Shown: one piece after another, positions 34,339 through 43,309 of the stretch
How the letters are laid out: each line of letters starts with the position of its first letter
Position numbering within the stretch: the stretch's first letter is position 1
Source: Christiangramia lutea
Lineage (GTDB): Bacteria > Bacteroidota > Bacteroidia > Flavobacteriales > Flavobacteriaceae
Reading direction: 5' to 3'
Assembly: GCF_022489035.1 (NCBI RefSeq)
Contig: NZ_JAKVTV010000001.1
Location: 62,001 to 126,000, forward strand
DNA: 64,000 bases
Program-made: the position numbers and the translations under genes
Notes under the pieces: generated by a model
Database searches by the model: none
What the model was told of the DNA's origin: nothing
What the model saw: the letters and a program-made list of their open reading frames with translations, nothing else

Positions 34339-35007
34339 ATGAAAAGAATTTTTCTAAACGCATTTGTAATTGCTGGTCTTGGACTGGGGCTTACCGGATG
34401 TAAAAACGACAATAAAGAAGCTGAAGTGTCTGAAGCAAAAGAAGCAGCTTCTGCTGAAGCGGAAGCAATGAGCTTTACTGTTGATACTACCGAGTCTGTA
34501 ATCAAATGGCAAGGTGAAAAACCAACCGGAACTCATACCGGAACGATCAAAGTTGCTAAAGGATCTTTTAAAGCTAACGATAGCGTAATTGAAAGTGGAA
34601 CTTTTGTGATCGACATGCAGTCTATTGAAGTTACAGATCTTGAAGGAGAGGAAAAAGCTAACCTGGAAGCTCACTTAAAAGGTACCGTTGAAGGTAAGGA
34701 AGGTGACTTTTTTAATGTTAACGAATTCCCTAAAGCTACTTTCGAAGTAACCGGCATCACCGAGGAGCAGGGACAATCTATGCTTCAAGGTAACCTTACC
34801 ATGAAGGAAGAAACTAAAAACATTTCTTTTCCGGTAAGTATCTCTAAAGACGGTGAATCTATTTTGATCACTAGCGAAGAGTTTACTATAGACCGTACCA
34901 AATGGAACGTAAACTACGGTTCTAAGTCGGTTTTTGAAGGTCTTGGAGATAAATTTATCAACGATGATGTTTCCTTAAAAATCAATCTGAAAGCTAAGAA
35001 GGCTTAA
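34339..35007 (+). CDS. YceI family lipoprotein
   Basis: 222 residues. Lipoprotein signal with LTGC (Cys22). An acidic, alanine-rich linker is followed by the YceI lipid-binding barrel (about 45-220): FTVDTTESVIKWQGEKPTGTHTGTIKVAKGSF and EFTIDRTKWNVNYGSKSVFE. Binds an isoprenoid-like molecule in the periplasm in known members. Monocistronic with its own promoter and terminator. Confidence 0.9.
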   Translation: MKRIFLNAFVIAGLGLGLTGCKNDNKEAEVSEAKEAASAEAEAMSFTVDTTESVIKWQGEKPTGTHTGTIKVAKGSFKANDSVIESGTFVIDMQSIEVTDLEGEEKANLEAHLKGTVEGKEGDFFNVNEFPKATFEVTGITEEQGQSMLQGNLTMKEETKNISFPVSISKDGESILITSEEFTIDRTKWNVNYGSKSVFEGLGDKFINDDVSLKINLKAKKA

Positions 35008-35029
35008 TAGATATTTTTAATATGAAAGT

Positions 35030-35058
35030 AGCCCTGCATGAAAATGCGGGGCTTTTTA
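35030..35058 (+). terminator. Terminator after the YceI gene
   Basis: AGCCCTGCAT (35030-35039) / ATGCGGGGCT (35044-35053), 4-nt loop, then a T run. It may also act for the convergent gene at 35056. Confidence 0.85.
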
Positions 35059-35961
35059 TTTGGTTAGATCTCCCAACGCCCTTGCCAGGCTGGTGTAATT
35101 GAAATTATATCCTAATTCTTCAATTTTTTTGGAGCTTACCAGCTGACTGGAGAGCACGATTTGGGACATTTCACCAAGTAACGCCTTTAACGCGATCTTC
35201 GGAACATTGGGTAGCCAGACAGATTTCCCCATTTGTTTGGCGAGATCATGAGTAAGTTCCTTGTTAGTTACAGGATTTGGTGCCACCGCATTATATACAC
35301 CCGTCAGCTCATTTTCAATTGCGTAGAGAAAAATTCCTGCCAGATCATCAATGTGGATCCAGGATTGCCACTGTTTTCCTGAACCAAGTGCTGCTCCCAT
35401 ATTCAGGGAAATAGGTTTTTTGATCTTTTCCAGCATTCCGCCATCTTCTGCTAGCACTAATCCAACTCTTATTTTAGCAACATCCAGCCCGAGTTTTTCA
35501 AATCTATCGGCAGCAGCTTCCCATTTCTTAACCACTTTACCAACAAAATTATCGGCTACAACTTTATCATCTTCAAAATATAGCTTTTCAAGGGAACTAG
35601 GATAAATCCCGATTGCGCTGGCTGAAATAAAATTTTCTACCTGGTTGGGTTCACTTTCCAGAGTTTCATATAGTAGAGCTGCAGTTTCTGTACGGCTCCT
35701 TATTATTTCCTTTTTATAAGAATTAGACCAGGGTTCCGCAATACTGGCACCGGCAAGATGTATGATAGTCTTTACACCTTCGATGCATCCCTTCTCGATC
35801 TCTTTAGTAGATGGGTCCCAATAAAATCCCTGATAGTTTTCCTCTTTTTCTATTTTGGATTTACTCGTGGTAAGATAATTTACTTTTATACCTTTTTCCC
35901 GGCATAAACTACTCAACTTTGAACCTATAAGTCCTGTTGCACCTGTAATTAAAACCCGCAT
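35056..35961 (-). CDS. TIGR01777 family epimerase-like oxidoreductase
   Basis: 301 residues. N-terminal Rossmann motif VLITGATGLIGSKL, then IIHLAGASIAEPWS and the SASAIGIYP stretch, then the family-specific C-terminal DUF1731 part (WLPNVPKIALKALLGEMSQIVLSSQLVSSKKIEELGYNF). These proteins resemble YfcH; the substrate is unknown. Convergent with the YceI gene. Confidence 0.9.
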   Translation of the reverse strand: MRVLITGATGLIGSKLSSLCREKGIKVNYLTTSKSKIEKEENYQGFYWDPSTKEIEKGCIEGVKTIIHLAGASIAEPWSNSYKKEIIRSRTETAALLYETLESEPNQVENFISASAIGIYPSSLEKLYFEDDKVVADNFVGKVVKKWEAAADRFEKLGLDVAKIRVGLVLAEDGGMLEKIKKPISLNMGAALGSGKQWQSWIHIDDLAGIFLYAIENELTGVYNAVAPNPVTNKELTHDLAKQMGKSVWLPNVPKIALKALLGEMSQIVLSSQLVSSKKIEELGYNFNYTSLARALGDLTK

Positions 35962-36033
35962 ACTTTTTATTGTTAAGATACATAAGACAATACGGGTGCG
36001 CTTTATTTTATAACAGGTTTAACTCGCAGTTCT

Positions 36034-36708
36034 CTATATTTTAACAGCCCTTAACATTTCACGCTTTCCGGGAGGTCCGGGTAATTTTTCAACCTGAAAA
36101 CCGTTAGCTATCATTGCCCGGCGAACACTTCCTTTTGCTGCGTAAGTCACAAGAACACCATTCCTTTTTAATGCCTTATGCATTATAGAAAATATTTCCT
36201 CTGTCCATAATTCCGGCTGAACTCTGGCCCCAAAAGCATCAAAATAGATAAGTTCATATTGCTCGTTATCGCTGATCTCCTCGAACTTTTTCTCTTGCTT
36301 TTCCAGTTTGAAATTTTCTGAAATCTCAAAGCTTTTTCCCCATGGAATAGTATGAAGTTTTTTGAAATAAGTTTCCTGTTCTTCAGCCTGAGCTGACAGG
36401 GGATAGTTTAATTGATCGACTTCTAATACAGATACAGGATAAGCTTCAACACCTGTATAATCGATATTAATTGGAAGTTTTTCCGCTTCTAAAAAGGTAA
36501 GAAAAGCATTTAATCCTGTTCCAAAACCAATCTCTAGAATTGATATTTCTTCCGGCTTGAACTTTTCCAGAAAATAATATAATCCCATCCTTAGGAAAAC
36601 ATGACGTGCTTCCTGAACTGCACCATGTTTCGAATGGTACTGCTCGTTCCATTCTGGTAAATGTATGGTAACAGATCCGTCGCCGGTCTTTATGATCTTT
36701 CGTTCCAA
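36034..36708 (-). CDS. mnmD: tRNA mnm5s2U methyltransferase MnmD
   Basis: 224 residues. It corresponds to the methyltransferase half of MnmC (DUF752/Methyltransf_30): SILEIGFGTGLNAFLTFL (SAM motif, about 56-73), YTGVEAYPVSVLEVDQLNYP and the catalytic YFDAFGARVQPELWTEEIF (about 155-173). It methylates nm5s2U34 to mnm5s2U in tRNA. The oxidase half of MnmC is absent, as is usual for MnmD. Lies 1 nt after the DUF4920 gene. Confidence 0.88.
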   Translation of the reverse strand: MERKIIKTGDGSVTIHLPEWNEQYHSKHGAVQEARHVFLRMGLYYFLEKFKPEEISILEIGFGTGLNAFLTFLEAEKLPINIDYTGVEAYPVSVLEVDQLNYPLSAQAEEQETYFKKLHTIPWGKSFEISENFKLEKQEKKFEEISDNEQYELIYFDAFGARVQPELWTEEIFSIMHKALKRNGVLVTYAAKGSVRRAMIANGFQVEKLPGPPGKREMLRAVKI

Positions 36709-36709
36709 A

Positions 36710-37222
36710 TTATTGTTTTATCAGAACACCGTGGGCTAAGAAACCAGTTGATTTCTTTGTCTCCTTAATAGCATCGATCTCATCTTTAGATCTGCCGGCA
36801 TCTTTAGCAAAATGCTTTTGATCTTCCACTGAGGTTTCTTCGATAAAAGCAATGCCTTCAACTACTACAGAACTTCCTTCTATATCTTTAGGAACAAAAA
36901 ATCCATAATCTTTGAATTTAACCATGGGTTCTTCATCTGAACCGGGTAATTCCAAGGTCATCCAGCAACCTTTCATTTTACATACACTATTAACCGTAGT
37001 AGAGAATTTGGCCATTATAGTATCTCCCGGTTTCAAAGCTTCATATTTAAGTTTCATTTCTTCTGCAGAAATACTGTTTAAAGCAGAAATCTGCTCCCCA
37101 AAACTCTCATATTTCTCCTGCGGAACTTCCAGTTTTGCCAAATCATTTTGCTCTTGATCTGCGGGTTGTTTACAGGAAAAAAGTCCGAGCATGACCAAGC
37201 ATAAATAAAAGTATTTTTTCAT
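36710..37222 (-). CDS. DUF4920 lipoprotein
   Basis: 170 residues. Lipoprotein signal ending FSC (Cys17). The DUF4920 domain includes AKFSTTVNSVCKMKGCWMTLELPGSDEE with its conserved CKMKGCWM and FLAHGVLIKQ at the end. The two cysteines may bind metal or form a disulfide. Periplasmic role unknown. Encoded 1 nt before mnmD, a pairing that makes no evident metabolic sense. Confidence 0.85.
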   Translation of the reverse strand: MKKYFYLCLVMLGLFSCKQPADQEQNDLAKLEVPQEKYESFGEQISALNSISAEEMKLKYEALKPGDTIMAKFSTTVNSVCKMKGCWMTLELPGSDEEPMVKFKDYGFFVPKDIEGSSVVVEGIAFIEETSVEDQKHFAKDAGRSKDEIDAIKETKKSTGFLAHGVLIKQ

Positions 37223-37274
37223 GTTTTATAGGAATTATACGGCTTAAAGATTCAAAATTACCAAAATTTTAGAT

Positions 37275-37304
37275 TTTGATTCTGCTTTTAATTAGGTAAA
37301 TTTG
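37275..37304 (+). promoter_or_regulatory. Bacteroidota promoter of ilvE
   Basis: TTTG (37275-37278), 18 nt, TAAATTTG (37297-37304). The -7 box includes the GTG that opens the longest frame, so the true start must be further on: ATG at 37322 or 37340. Confidence 0.65.
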
Positions 37305-37321
37305 TGGCTAATCAAATTTTT

Positions 37322-38389
37322 ATGAAAAATCTCACTTCAATGATAGACATTCAGAAATCTCCCAATTCTAAATTAAGCCAAACTAATTTTGACAATCTTG
37401 TATTCGGGCAGGTTTTTTCAGATCATATGATGGAGTGCGATTATAAGGATGGAGCCTGGCAGAACCCGGTTATTAAACCTTACGGCCCTATTACCCTTCA
37501 GCCATCGGCCAGGGTATTTCATTATGGGCAGGCAGTTTTTGAAGGAATGAAGGCCTATAAGGATAAGGAAGATAAGATCTGGCTTTTTAGACCAGATCAG
37601 AATTTTGAAAGGATCAATAAGTCAAGTGAACGACTTGCCATTCCAGAATTCCCGAAAGATTACTTTTTTAATGCTCTTGAAGAATTACTTAAACTCGATA
37701 AAGACTGGATCAAACAGGGATTTGGGAATAGCCTTTATATAAGACCATTTGTTATAGCTTCTGAAGCCGGAGTTTCAGCTTCTGCCGCGAAAGAATATAA
37801 ATTCATGATTATTTGCTCTCCAGCACAGGCATACTATAGCGGTGAGGTGAGAGTAAAATTTTCAGAAAAATTTAGTCGTGCAGCAGATGGTGGAGTTGGA
37901 TATGCGAAAGCTGCCGGTAACTACGGAGCTCAATTCTATCCTACCAATCTGGCAAAAGAAGAAGGATTTCAGCAAATTATCTGGACCGATGCCAATTCTC
38001 ATGAATATTTAGAAGAGGCCGGAACCATGAACATATTCTTCAGAATTGGTGATAAATTGGTTACCGCTCCAACCAACGACAGGATCCTGGATGGTGTTAC
38101 AAGAAAAAGTGTTCTAACCCTTGCCGAAGAATTCAACATAGATACGGAAGTGAGAAGGGTGAGTGTTAAGGAAATTGTTGAAGCTGCTGAAAAAGGAGAA
38201 CTTAAGGAAATGTTCGGGTCTGGAACTGCCACGGTAATCAATCCAATTGTTGGATTTGGCTACAAGGGGAAAAAGTATGAGTTACCGAAAATGGAAGACT
38301 CTTATGCGAAATTCTTCAAGGATAAATTAATGAAGATTCAATATAACGAGGCTGAAGATAAATTCGGCTGGAGATATGAAGTAAAATAA
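37322..38389 (+). CDS. ilvE: Branched-chain amino acid aminotransferase
   Basis: 355 residues from the ATG at 37322. A frame to a GTG at 37304 is excluded by the promoter. Class IV PLP fold: FHYGQAVFEGMKAYKD near the N-terminus, the PLP lysine in GYAKAAGNYGAQFYPT, and EEAGTMNIFFRI and SGTATVINPI motifs. Transfers amino groups to 2-keto acids in Ile, Leu and Val metabolism. Monocistronic with a terminator. Confidence 0.95.
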   Translation: MKNLTSMIDIQKSPNSKLSQTNFDNLVFGQVFSDHMMECDYKDGAWQNPVIKPYGPITLQPSARVFHYGQAVFEGMKAYKDKEDKIWLFRPDQNFERINKSSERLAIPEFPKDYFFNALEELLKLDKDWIKQGFGNSLYIRPFVIASEAGVSASAAKEYKFMIICSPAQAYYSGEVRVKFSEKFSRAADGGVGYAKAAGNYGAQFYPTNLAKEEGFQQIIWTDANSHEYLEEAGTMNIFFRIGDKLVTAPTNDRILDGVTRKSVLTLAEEFNIDTEVRRVSVKEIVEAAEKGELKEMFGSGTATVINPIVGFGYKGKKYELPKMEDSYAKFFKDKLMKIQYNEAEDKFGWRYEVK

Positions 38390-38410
38390 GAATATTTTTA
38401 CTCTATGAAA

Positions 38411-38435
38411 GATCCCGGAAATCCGGGATTTTTTA
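38411..38435 (+). terminator. Terminator after ilvE
   Basis: GATCCCGG (38411-38418) / CCGGGATT (38423-38430), 4-nt loop, T tract. Confidence 0.85.
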
Positions 38436-38466
38436 TTGCATTAAATTTCCAAATTATCAAAGCTAT

Positions 38467-38853
38467 TTATTTACCTAAAATCTTTTCGATATTCGGTTTA
38501 AAATAATTAGGACCTTTAAGCACTTTACCATCATCACGAAAAACGGGCTTTCCATCTGCCCCAAGTTTGCTCATATTGCTTGATTGGATTTCATCAAAGA
38601 CCTCTTCTATTTTATGCTGCATTCCGTGTTCGATTATGGTTCCACAGAGTATATAAATCATATCTCCAAGAGCATCTGCAACTTCGGTTAGATCATTATT
38701 GTTGGCCGCTTCGAGGTACTCTTCATTTTCCTCCTTCATAAGATTAAATCTCAGCAGGTTTTTTGACTTTCCCAGATTGGCTACAGGTTTTTCCTCAATC
38801 CCAAGCCCAAATGCTGAATGAAATTCTTTAACTGCGGCAATTGGCTTCTTCAT
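38467..38853 (-). CDS. MazG-like nucleotide pyrophosphohydrolase
   Basis: 128 residues. The all-alpha NTP-pyrophosphohydrolase pattern is present: EENEEYLEA (about 41-49) and EVADALGDMIYILCGTIIEHG (about 56-76), where EExxE and ExxD bind magnesium. The C-terminal part KLGADGKPVFRDDGKVLKGPNYFKPNI is typical of a phage/Bacteroidota subfamily. It likely hydrolyses nucleoside triphosphates to monophosphates. Monocistronic. Confidence 0.88.
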   Translation of the reverse strand: MKKPIAAVKEFHSAFGLGIEEKPVANLGKSKNLLRFNLMKEENEEYLEAANNNDLTEVADALGDMIYILCGTIIEHGMQHKIEEVFDEIQSSNMSKLGADGKPVFRDDGKVLKGPNYFKPNIEKILGK

Positions 38854-38901
38854 ATTATTTAAAGCATTAAAAAGTTAACTTTGCATCAAAAATAACCAAA
38901 A

Positions 38902-39090
38902 ATGTTTTCAACCGGACAGCTGATCTTTGCAGGTCTATTTCTTGTTTCTTTTATTTTAATAATGATTTTTAGTTACAGGAAAGACATTCGCCTGCATCAG
39001 AAATATTACAAGGGCAGTATTTATGTTTTACTTGGTTTTATCCTTTTTATACTGATCTTATTATTCATTAAAACCAGACTCAATCACTAG
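38902..39090 (+). CDS. Small two-helix membrane protein
   Basis: 62 residues, almost all hydrophobic. Helices at about 7-24 (LIFAGLFLVSFILIMIFS) and 40-57, with a basic loop YRKDIRLHQKYYKG between. I recognise no named family. It has a TAACTTTG -7-type box at 38876-38883, with an ATG 18 nt later. Function unknown. Confidence 0.65.
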   Translation: MFSTGQLIFAGLFLVSFILIMIFSYRKDIRLHQKYYKGSIYVLLGFILFILILLFIKTRLNH

Positions 39091-39159
39091 TCCCATAGGA
39101 ATTAACTTACGCCAATTTCGTATTTTAATTATATTAGCAATAACTAATATTAACCAAAC

Positions 39160-40215
39160 ATGAAAATTTTTAAATACCTACTATTCCTTTTTCTCATTCT
39201 CATTATAGGCGCATCCATTTATATTGCTACAAAAGATGGGAAATTTCAGGTGGAGCAGGAAGAATTTATAGCAGCCCCACAGGAGCTTGTTTTTAATGAA
39301 GTTAATGAATTTACATCATGGAAGAACTGGGAGCCATGGTCAGAGGAATCAGACAATATGGTTATAAATTACGGCGAAAAAACTTCTGGAGATGGAGCGT
39401 CCTATTCATGGAGTAGTGAGGATATGGGAGATGGTGAGATTCATACTGTGAAGTCTAACCCTTATACCAGTATAGATCAAAAAATAACTTTCAAAACTCC
39501 TTTTGGAGAATCTACAAGTGACGTTTACTGGGAATTTGAAGAACAAGGTGATAGCACCAGAGTGGTTTGGGGTATGCAGGGCGAACAGAGCTTTATGGAA
39601 AAAGCAGCCTTTCTCTTTCAGGAAGAAAGCCTGAATGATATGATGCAACCTATGTTCAAAAAAGGTTTGGATAATCTACAAAATGAGATCAGGAAAAAGA
39701 TGGAAGTTTATTCTGTGAACGTGGATGGTATCACCCAACATGGCGGAGGATTCTATATGTACCTTACAACTGCCAGTAAGATAAGCCAGGTTACCGAAAG
39801 AATGCCTAAAATGATTAGTGAGGTTGAAGATTATATGAAACGTAATAATATAGAAAAAGCTGGCAATCCTATGGTTTTATATAACCAATGGGACGAAGCT
39901 GCGGGAACAGCAATATATTCTGCAGGGTACTTTACACCAAGTGAGGTGATCACCCCTGCCCAAACCACTGTTCTGAACGGTTTTCTTCCGAATCAAAGAA
40001 CCCTGAAGACCACTCTAAAAGGAGACTACAAAAACCTTAGTGAGGCATGGGATTCAGCATACCGATACATTCAGGAAAATGGTTTGAGCACTAAAAATGA
40101 TGCTCAGGCTTTTGAAGTTTATGTAACCGGACCAAAGGATGAACCTAATCCGGCAAACTGGATCACGAATCTTTATATACCTATAGCCACAGAAACTTCC
40201 GATCTTAATGATTAA
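39160..40215 (+). CDS. SRPBCC plus GyrI-like domain protein
   Basis: 351 residues. One N-terminal membrane helix (about 4-22), then a SRPBCC/polyketide-cyclase-like domain (about 30-165, FIAAPQELVFNEVNEFTSWKNWEPW) and a GyrI-like/AraC effector-binding domain (about 190-345). Both folds bind small hydrophobic ligands. Anchored in the membrane; role unknown. Its stop overlaps crcB by 8 nt. Confidence 0.78.
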   Translation: MKIFKYLLFLFLILIIGASIYIATKDGKFQVEQEEFIAAPQELVFNEVNEFTSWKNWEPWSEESDNMVINYGEKTSGDGASYSWSSEDMGDGEIHTVKSNPYTSIDQKITFKTPFGESTSDVYWEFEEQGDSTRVVWGMQGEQSFMEKAAFLFQEESLNDMMQPMFKKGLDNLQNEIRKKMEVYSVNVDGITQHGGGFYMYLTTASKISQVTERMPKMISEVEDYMKRNNIEKAGNPMVLYNQWDEAAGTAIYSAGYFTPSEVITPAQTTVLNGFLPNQRTLKTTLKGDYKNLSEAWDSAYRYIQENGLSTKNDAQAFEVYVTGPKDEPNPANWITNLYIPIATETSDLND

Positions 40216-40579
40216 AAATTTTCTTCTGGTATTTATCGGAGGTGGCCTGGGAAGCAGCCTGAGATTTCTAATTAGTAAATATCTCAATGCAGGGCATCTT
40301 ATACCCTGCGGAACTTTCCTGGTTAATATATTGGGAAGCCTTTTGCTGGGAATTATCCTGGGATGGGCCATTAAGAACAATGCCTTGAATACCCCAGTCA
40401 ATTTGATTCTGGCTACTGGTTTTTGCGGAGGTTTCACTACTTTTTCTACCTTTTCTTTCGAAAATTTCTCACTTATTAAATCTGGAGATTATTCAAGTTT
40501 CGCCTTATACTTTTTTGGAAGCCTAATCCTCGGAATACTAGCAGTCTTCGTTGGTATTCTTATCTCGAAGCTTTTCTGA
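40208..40579 (+). CDS. crcB: Fluoride exporter CrcB/Fluc
   Basis: 123 residues, four membrane helices. GGGLGSSLRF (about 11-20), the NILGSLLLG helix (about 39-47) and the GFCGGFTTFSTFSFEN motif (about 71-86) match the dual-topology fluoride channel. Overlaps the upstream SRPBCC gene by 8 nt and has a terminator after it. No fluoride riboswitch was seen. Confidence 0.93.
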   Translation: MIKNFLLVFIGGGLGSSLRFLISKYLNAGHLIPCGTFLVNILGSLLLGIILGWAIKNNALNTPVNLILATGFCGGFTTFSTFSFENFSLIKSGDYSSFALYFFGSLILGILAVFVGILISKLF

Positions 40580-40620
40580 ACGAGATTTAAAATATTAAAT
40601 AACTAAAAATTACAATTTTA

Positions 40621-40655
40621 AATAAACACCCCTAAAAAAATAGGGGTGTTTATTT
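40621..40655 (+). terminator. Terminator after crcB
   Basis: Perfect 14-bp stem AATAAACACCCCTA / TAGGGGTGTTTATT with a 6-nt A loop; symmetric, so usable in either direction. Confidence 0.9.
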
Positions 40656-40745
40656 ATTATATGATAAAAATATACACATACCCGTGTTTTTTCAGGGGTA
40701 CATCTTTCACTTTTTATAAATTTATCCAATTCTTAATACTAGATA

Positions 40746-41084
40746 ATGAAAAAAATAGAAGCGATCATTCGTAAATCAGAATTCGATGAAACCAAGGAAG
40801 CTCTTCATAAGATCGGGGTTACCTTTTTTAGTTACTGGGATGTTACCGGAATTGGCAATGAAAAAGTTGGCCATGTATATCGTGGGGTAAGCTACAGTAC
40901 TGCAGATATTCAAAGAAGGTATCTGTCTATCGTTGTTACAGATTCCTTTGTGGAAAAAACAGTGGAAACCTTATTAAAGGCCGCCCATACTGGTAATGTT
41001 GGTGACGGAAAGATCTTTGTTTCCACCATAGATGAAGCCTACAGGATTAGAACTAAAGAGAAAGGTTCAGAATCCCTTAAGTAA
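40746..41084 (+). CDS. PII nitrogen regulator
   Basis: 112 residues. The ferredoxin-like fold is clear from MKKIEAIIRKSEFDETKEAL, a T-loop GHVYRGVSYSTADIQRRY (with the tyrosine that is uridylylated in the family) and GDGKIFVSTIDEAYRIRTKEKG near the end. It reports nitrogen status and gates ammonium transport. Followed by amt at a 32-nt gap, so one operon. Confidence 0.93.
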   Translation: MKKIEAIIRKSEFDETKEALHKIGVTFFSYWDVTGIGNEKVGHVYRGVSYSTADIQRRYLSIVVTDSFVEKTVETLLKAAHTGNVGDGKIFVSTIDEAYRIRTKEKGSESLK

Positions 41085-41116
41085 ATTATTGAAAGACGCT
41101 CTCACTAAAAAATATT

Positions 41117-42343
41117 ATGGAAGGACTACTAACAGTAAATAATGTATGGATGATGATCTGTACAGGACTCGTCTTCTTTATGCATCTTGGGTTTGCATTT
41201 CTGGAGATAGGTCTCACGAGACAAAAGAACACGATAAACATATTATTTAAAAACCTATTTATTATCACAGCAGGATTACTTCTTTACTGTTTAATAGGAT
41301 TCAACCTTATGTACCCCGGAGAGTTCAATGGATTTATAGGATTCGCCGGATTTGGACTTCAAAGTCCATTGGTGGATGGGTCTCTAGATCTTGCCTACAA
41401 CGAAGGTTATACCTACTGGACAGATTTTTTATTTCAGGGTATGTTCGCGGCAACTGCGGCTACCATAGTCTCTGGAGCCGTTGCCGAACGAATTAAGATC
41501 AATAGCTTTATGATTTTCGTAATCCTATATGTTGGCCTGGTTTACCCTATAGCCGGATCCTGGAAATGGGGAGGCGGTTTTCTGGACGAAATGGGTTTCT
41601 ATGACTTTGCCGGATCAACCCTTGTTCACTCTGTAGGTGGCTGGGCGGCACTGGTCGCAATCTGGCTCTTAGGTGCAAGAATTGGCAAATTCAAGGATGG
41701 AAAAATAGGAGCCTTTCCTGGACACAGTATGCCATTTGCGACAGCTGGGGTCATAATACTATGGTTAGGATGGTTTGGATTTAACGGAGGTTCAGTTCTT
41801 TCGGCAGATCCGGAACTCACCTCCTTAACACTGGTTACTACTAGCCTGGCTGCGGCAGCGGGAGGAGTATCTTCATTTATAGTTTCTACGATTAGATATA
41901 AGAATTACGATATTACCATGTTCCTAAATGGTATTCTGGGAGGCCTTGTGGGAATCACTGCAGGCGCAGACCAGATGTCTCCAACAGATGCTATTTTAAT
42001 TGGAACGGTTGCCGGAGTAATCATTGTATTTGGTGTTGCCCTAATAGACCGGATTAGATTGGATGACCCTGTAGGTGCAGTAGCTGTTCACCTTATATGC
42101 GGAATTTGGGGAACCTTGGCCGTTGGGATCTTTGGCAATCTTGCAGGGTTCGATCAGTTCATTAACCAGTTAATTGGTGTAGCCTGTTATGCTGCGATCT
42201 GTATCATTGGATCTTTTCTCATTTTTTATCCTCTAAAAACTACGCTCGGAATTCGTGTTTCTGCCAAAGAAGAAACGGAAGGATTAGATATTCATGAACA
42301 TGACATGCAGGCTTATCCAGACTTTGGGATAAAACAAAATTAA
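41117..42343 (+). CDS. amt: Ammonium transporter
   Basis: 408 residues, eleven predicted helices. DFAGSTLVHSVGGWAALVA, GHSMPFATAGVIILWLGWFGFNGGS (Amt signature) and DPVGAVAVHLICGIWGTLAVG with the two pore histidines. The N-terminus has no signal peptide. Placed behind PII in an operon, typical of glnK-amtB pairs. A terminator follows. Confidence 0.96.
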   Translation: MEGLLTVNNVWMMICTGLVFFMHLGFAFLEIGLTRQKNTINILFKNLFIITAGLLLYCLIGFNLMYPGEFNGFIGFAGFGLQSPLVDGSLDLAYNEGYTYWTDFLFQGMFAATAATIVSGAVAERIKINSFMIFVILYVGLVYPIAGSWKWGGGFLDEMGFYDFAGSTLVHSVGGWAALVAIWLLGARIGKFKDGKIGAFPGHSMPFATAGVIILWLGWFGFNGGSVLSADPELTSLTLVTTSLAAAAGGVSSFIVSTIRYKNYDITMFLNGILGGLVGITAGADQMSPTDAILIGTVAGVIIVFGVALIDRIRLDDPVGAVAVHLICGIWGTLAVGIFGNLAGFDQFINQLIGVACYAAICIIGSFLIFYPLKTTLGIRVSAKEETEGLDIHEHDMQAYPDFGIKQN

Positions 42344-42368
42344 TCGAAGTAAGTATGTTAAACTAATT

Positions 42369-42396
42369 AACGGAGCGTTTTGCAGAGCGCTCCGTT
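42369..42396 (+). terminator. Terminator after amt
   Basis: AACGGAGCG (42369-42377) / CGCTCCGTT (42388-42396), 10-nt loop, then a TTATATT tail. Confidence 0.75.
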
Positions 42397-42534
42397 TATA
42401 TTCTTTCAACATCAGGTCAACTCAGTCGCTAATCATGTAGTTCAACCGAACTATTTTTCATCTTGATTGTGAAAGTCAATACACCTCAAAATTTCGTGAA
42501 ATTTATATTTTACTATCGGCATCCCTAATTTCTA

Positions 42535-42557
42535 GCCCTCTTTCCGAAAAGAGGGGC
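42535..42557 (+). repeat. Hairpin repeat GCCCTCTTT/AAAGAGGGGC
   Basis: GCCCTCTTT (42535-42543) pairs with AAAGAGGGGC (42548-42557) with one bulged G. Similar C/G-arm hairpins occur near 62173 and 62226. It sits in a 269-bp gene-free gap between amt and the DUF1684 gene. Confidence 0.5.
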
Positions 42558-42612
42558 TTAATAAACATATAATTTAGCATCTTTTATATTGGTTTCTATC
42601 AATGCCTTTTAA

Positions 42613-43224
42613 TCAATGCTTATCAAATGATTTTACCCCGGCAAATATTTCAATATCCAGGTCATTTTCTTCTGGAGGCACAGGACAGGAATATTTGCCA
42701 TTATAGGCACAGTAGGGATTATAAGCTCTGTTAAAATCTAAAATCACTTTTTTTGATTCCGGAATTCTGAAATCTATATATCTCCCTCCAGCATAGGTTT
42801 GATTTCCATTAGAAAGGTCGGTAAAAGGCAAAAAGAGATAATCGAAATATTCCGGATCCTTTACTAATTCCTGGTTCTGATAAAGATTGAGCTTTAACTT
42901 CTTCCCCTTCAGCTCAAAATACAGTTCGCCATATTTCACATAAATCGGCATCCTATCGGTACTTGTCTTCATGGCAAAAGGGGACTCAGCCGGTGTCCTA
43001 ACAAATTCAGCCTCTACAATATATTCCGGGTCTATTTCAAAGAAATCAAGGCCTTCAAAAGTTTTCAGGTCCCTTTTTTCCAAAGGTGATTCCTTCGGAT
43101 TAGCATACTCTGCATTCAGTTCATTTTGATACTCCCTAGCTGCCTCAACCAATTTAGACTCCTGAGCCAGGGAAGATCCATTGAATCCTAAAATTATGCT
43201 TAGCCATATAAGATATTTCAACAT
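42613..43224 (-). CDS. DUF1684 family secreted protein
   Basis: 203 residues from the ATG at 43224, which gives the signal peptide MLKYLIWLSIILGFNGSSLAQ; the longer frame to 43275 is less likely. The DUF1684 C-terminal motif NRAYNPYCAYNGKYSCPVPPEENDLDIEI is clear. Periplasmic; function unknown. Divergent from the MFS gene. Confidence 0.88.
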   Translation of the reverse strand: MLKYLIWLSIILGFNGSSLAQESKLVEAAREYQNELNAEYANPKESPLEKRDLKTFEGLDFFEIDPEYIVEAEFVRTPAESPFAMKTSTDRMPIYVKYGELYFELKGKKLKLNLYQNQELVKDPEYFDYLFLPFTDLSNGNQTYAGGRYIDFRIPESKKVILDFNRAYNPYCAYNGKYSCPVPPEENDLDIEIFAGVKSFDKH

Positions 43225-43309
43225 TTTCTTTAAAGATCTTAATAAAGCATCCAAAATTAATAATAAAACAGCCAAAAATTAATTTAATTTTGGTCACTTA
43301 TCAGCATTC

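Noticed and set aside
37304-37321. GTG start for ilvE
   Set aside because: The GTG overlaps the TAAATTTG promoter box, so it cannot be in the transcript.
40580-40745. Fluoride or other riboswitch near crcB and PII gene
   Set aside because: The gap only holds the crcB terminator and AT-rich sequence, and no riboswitch core could be drawn.
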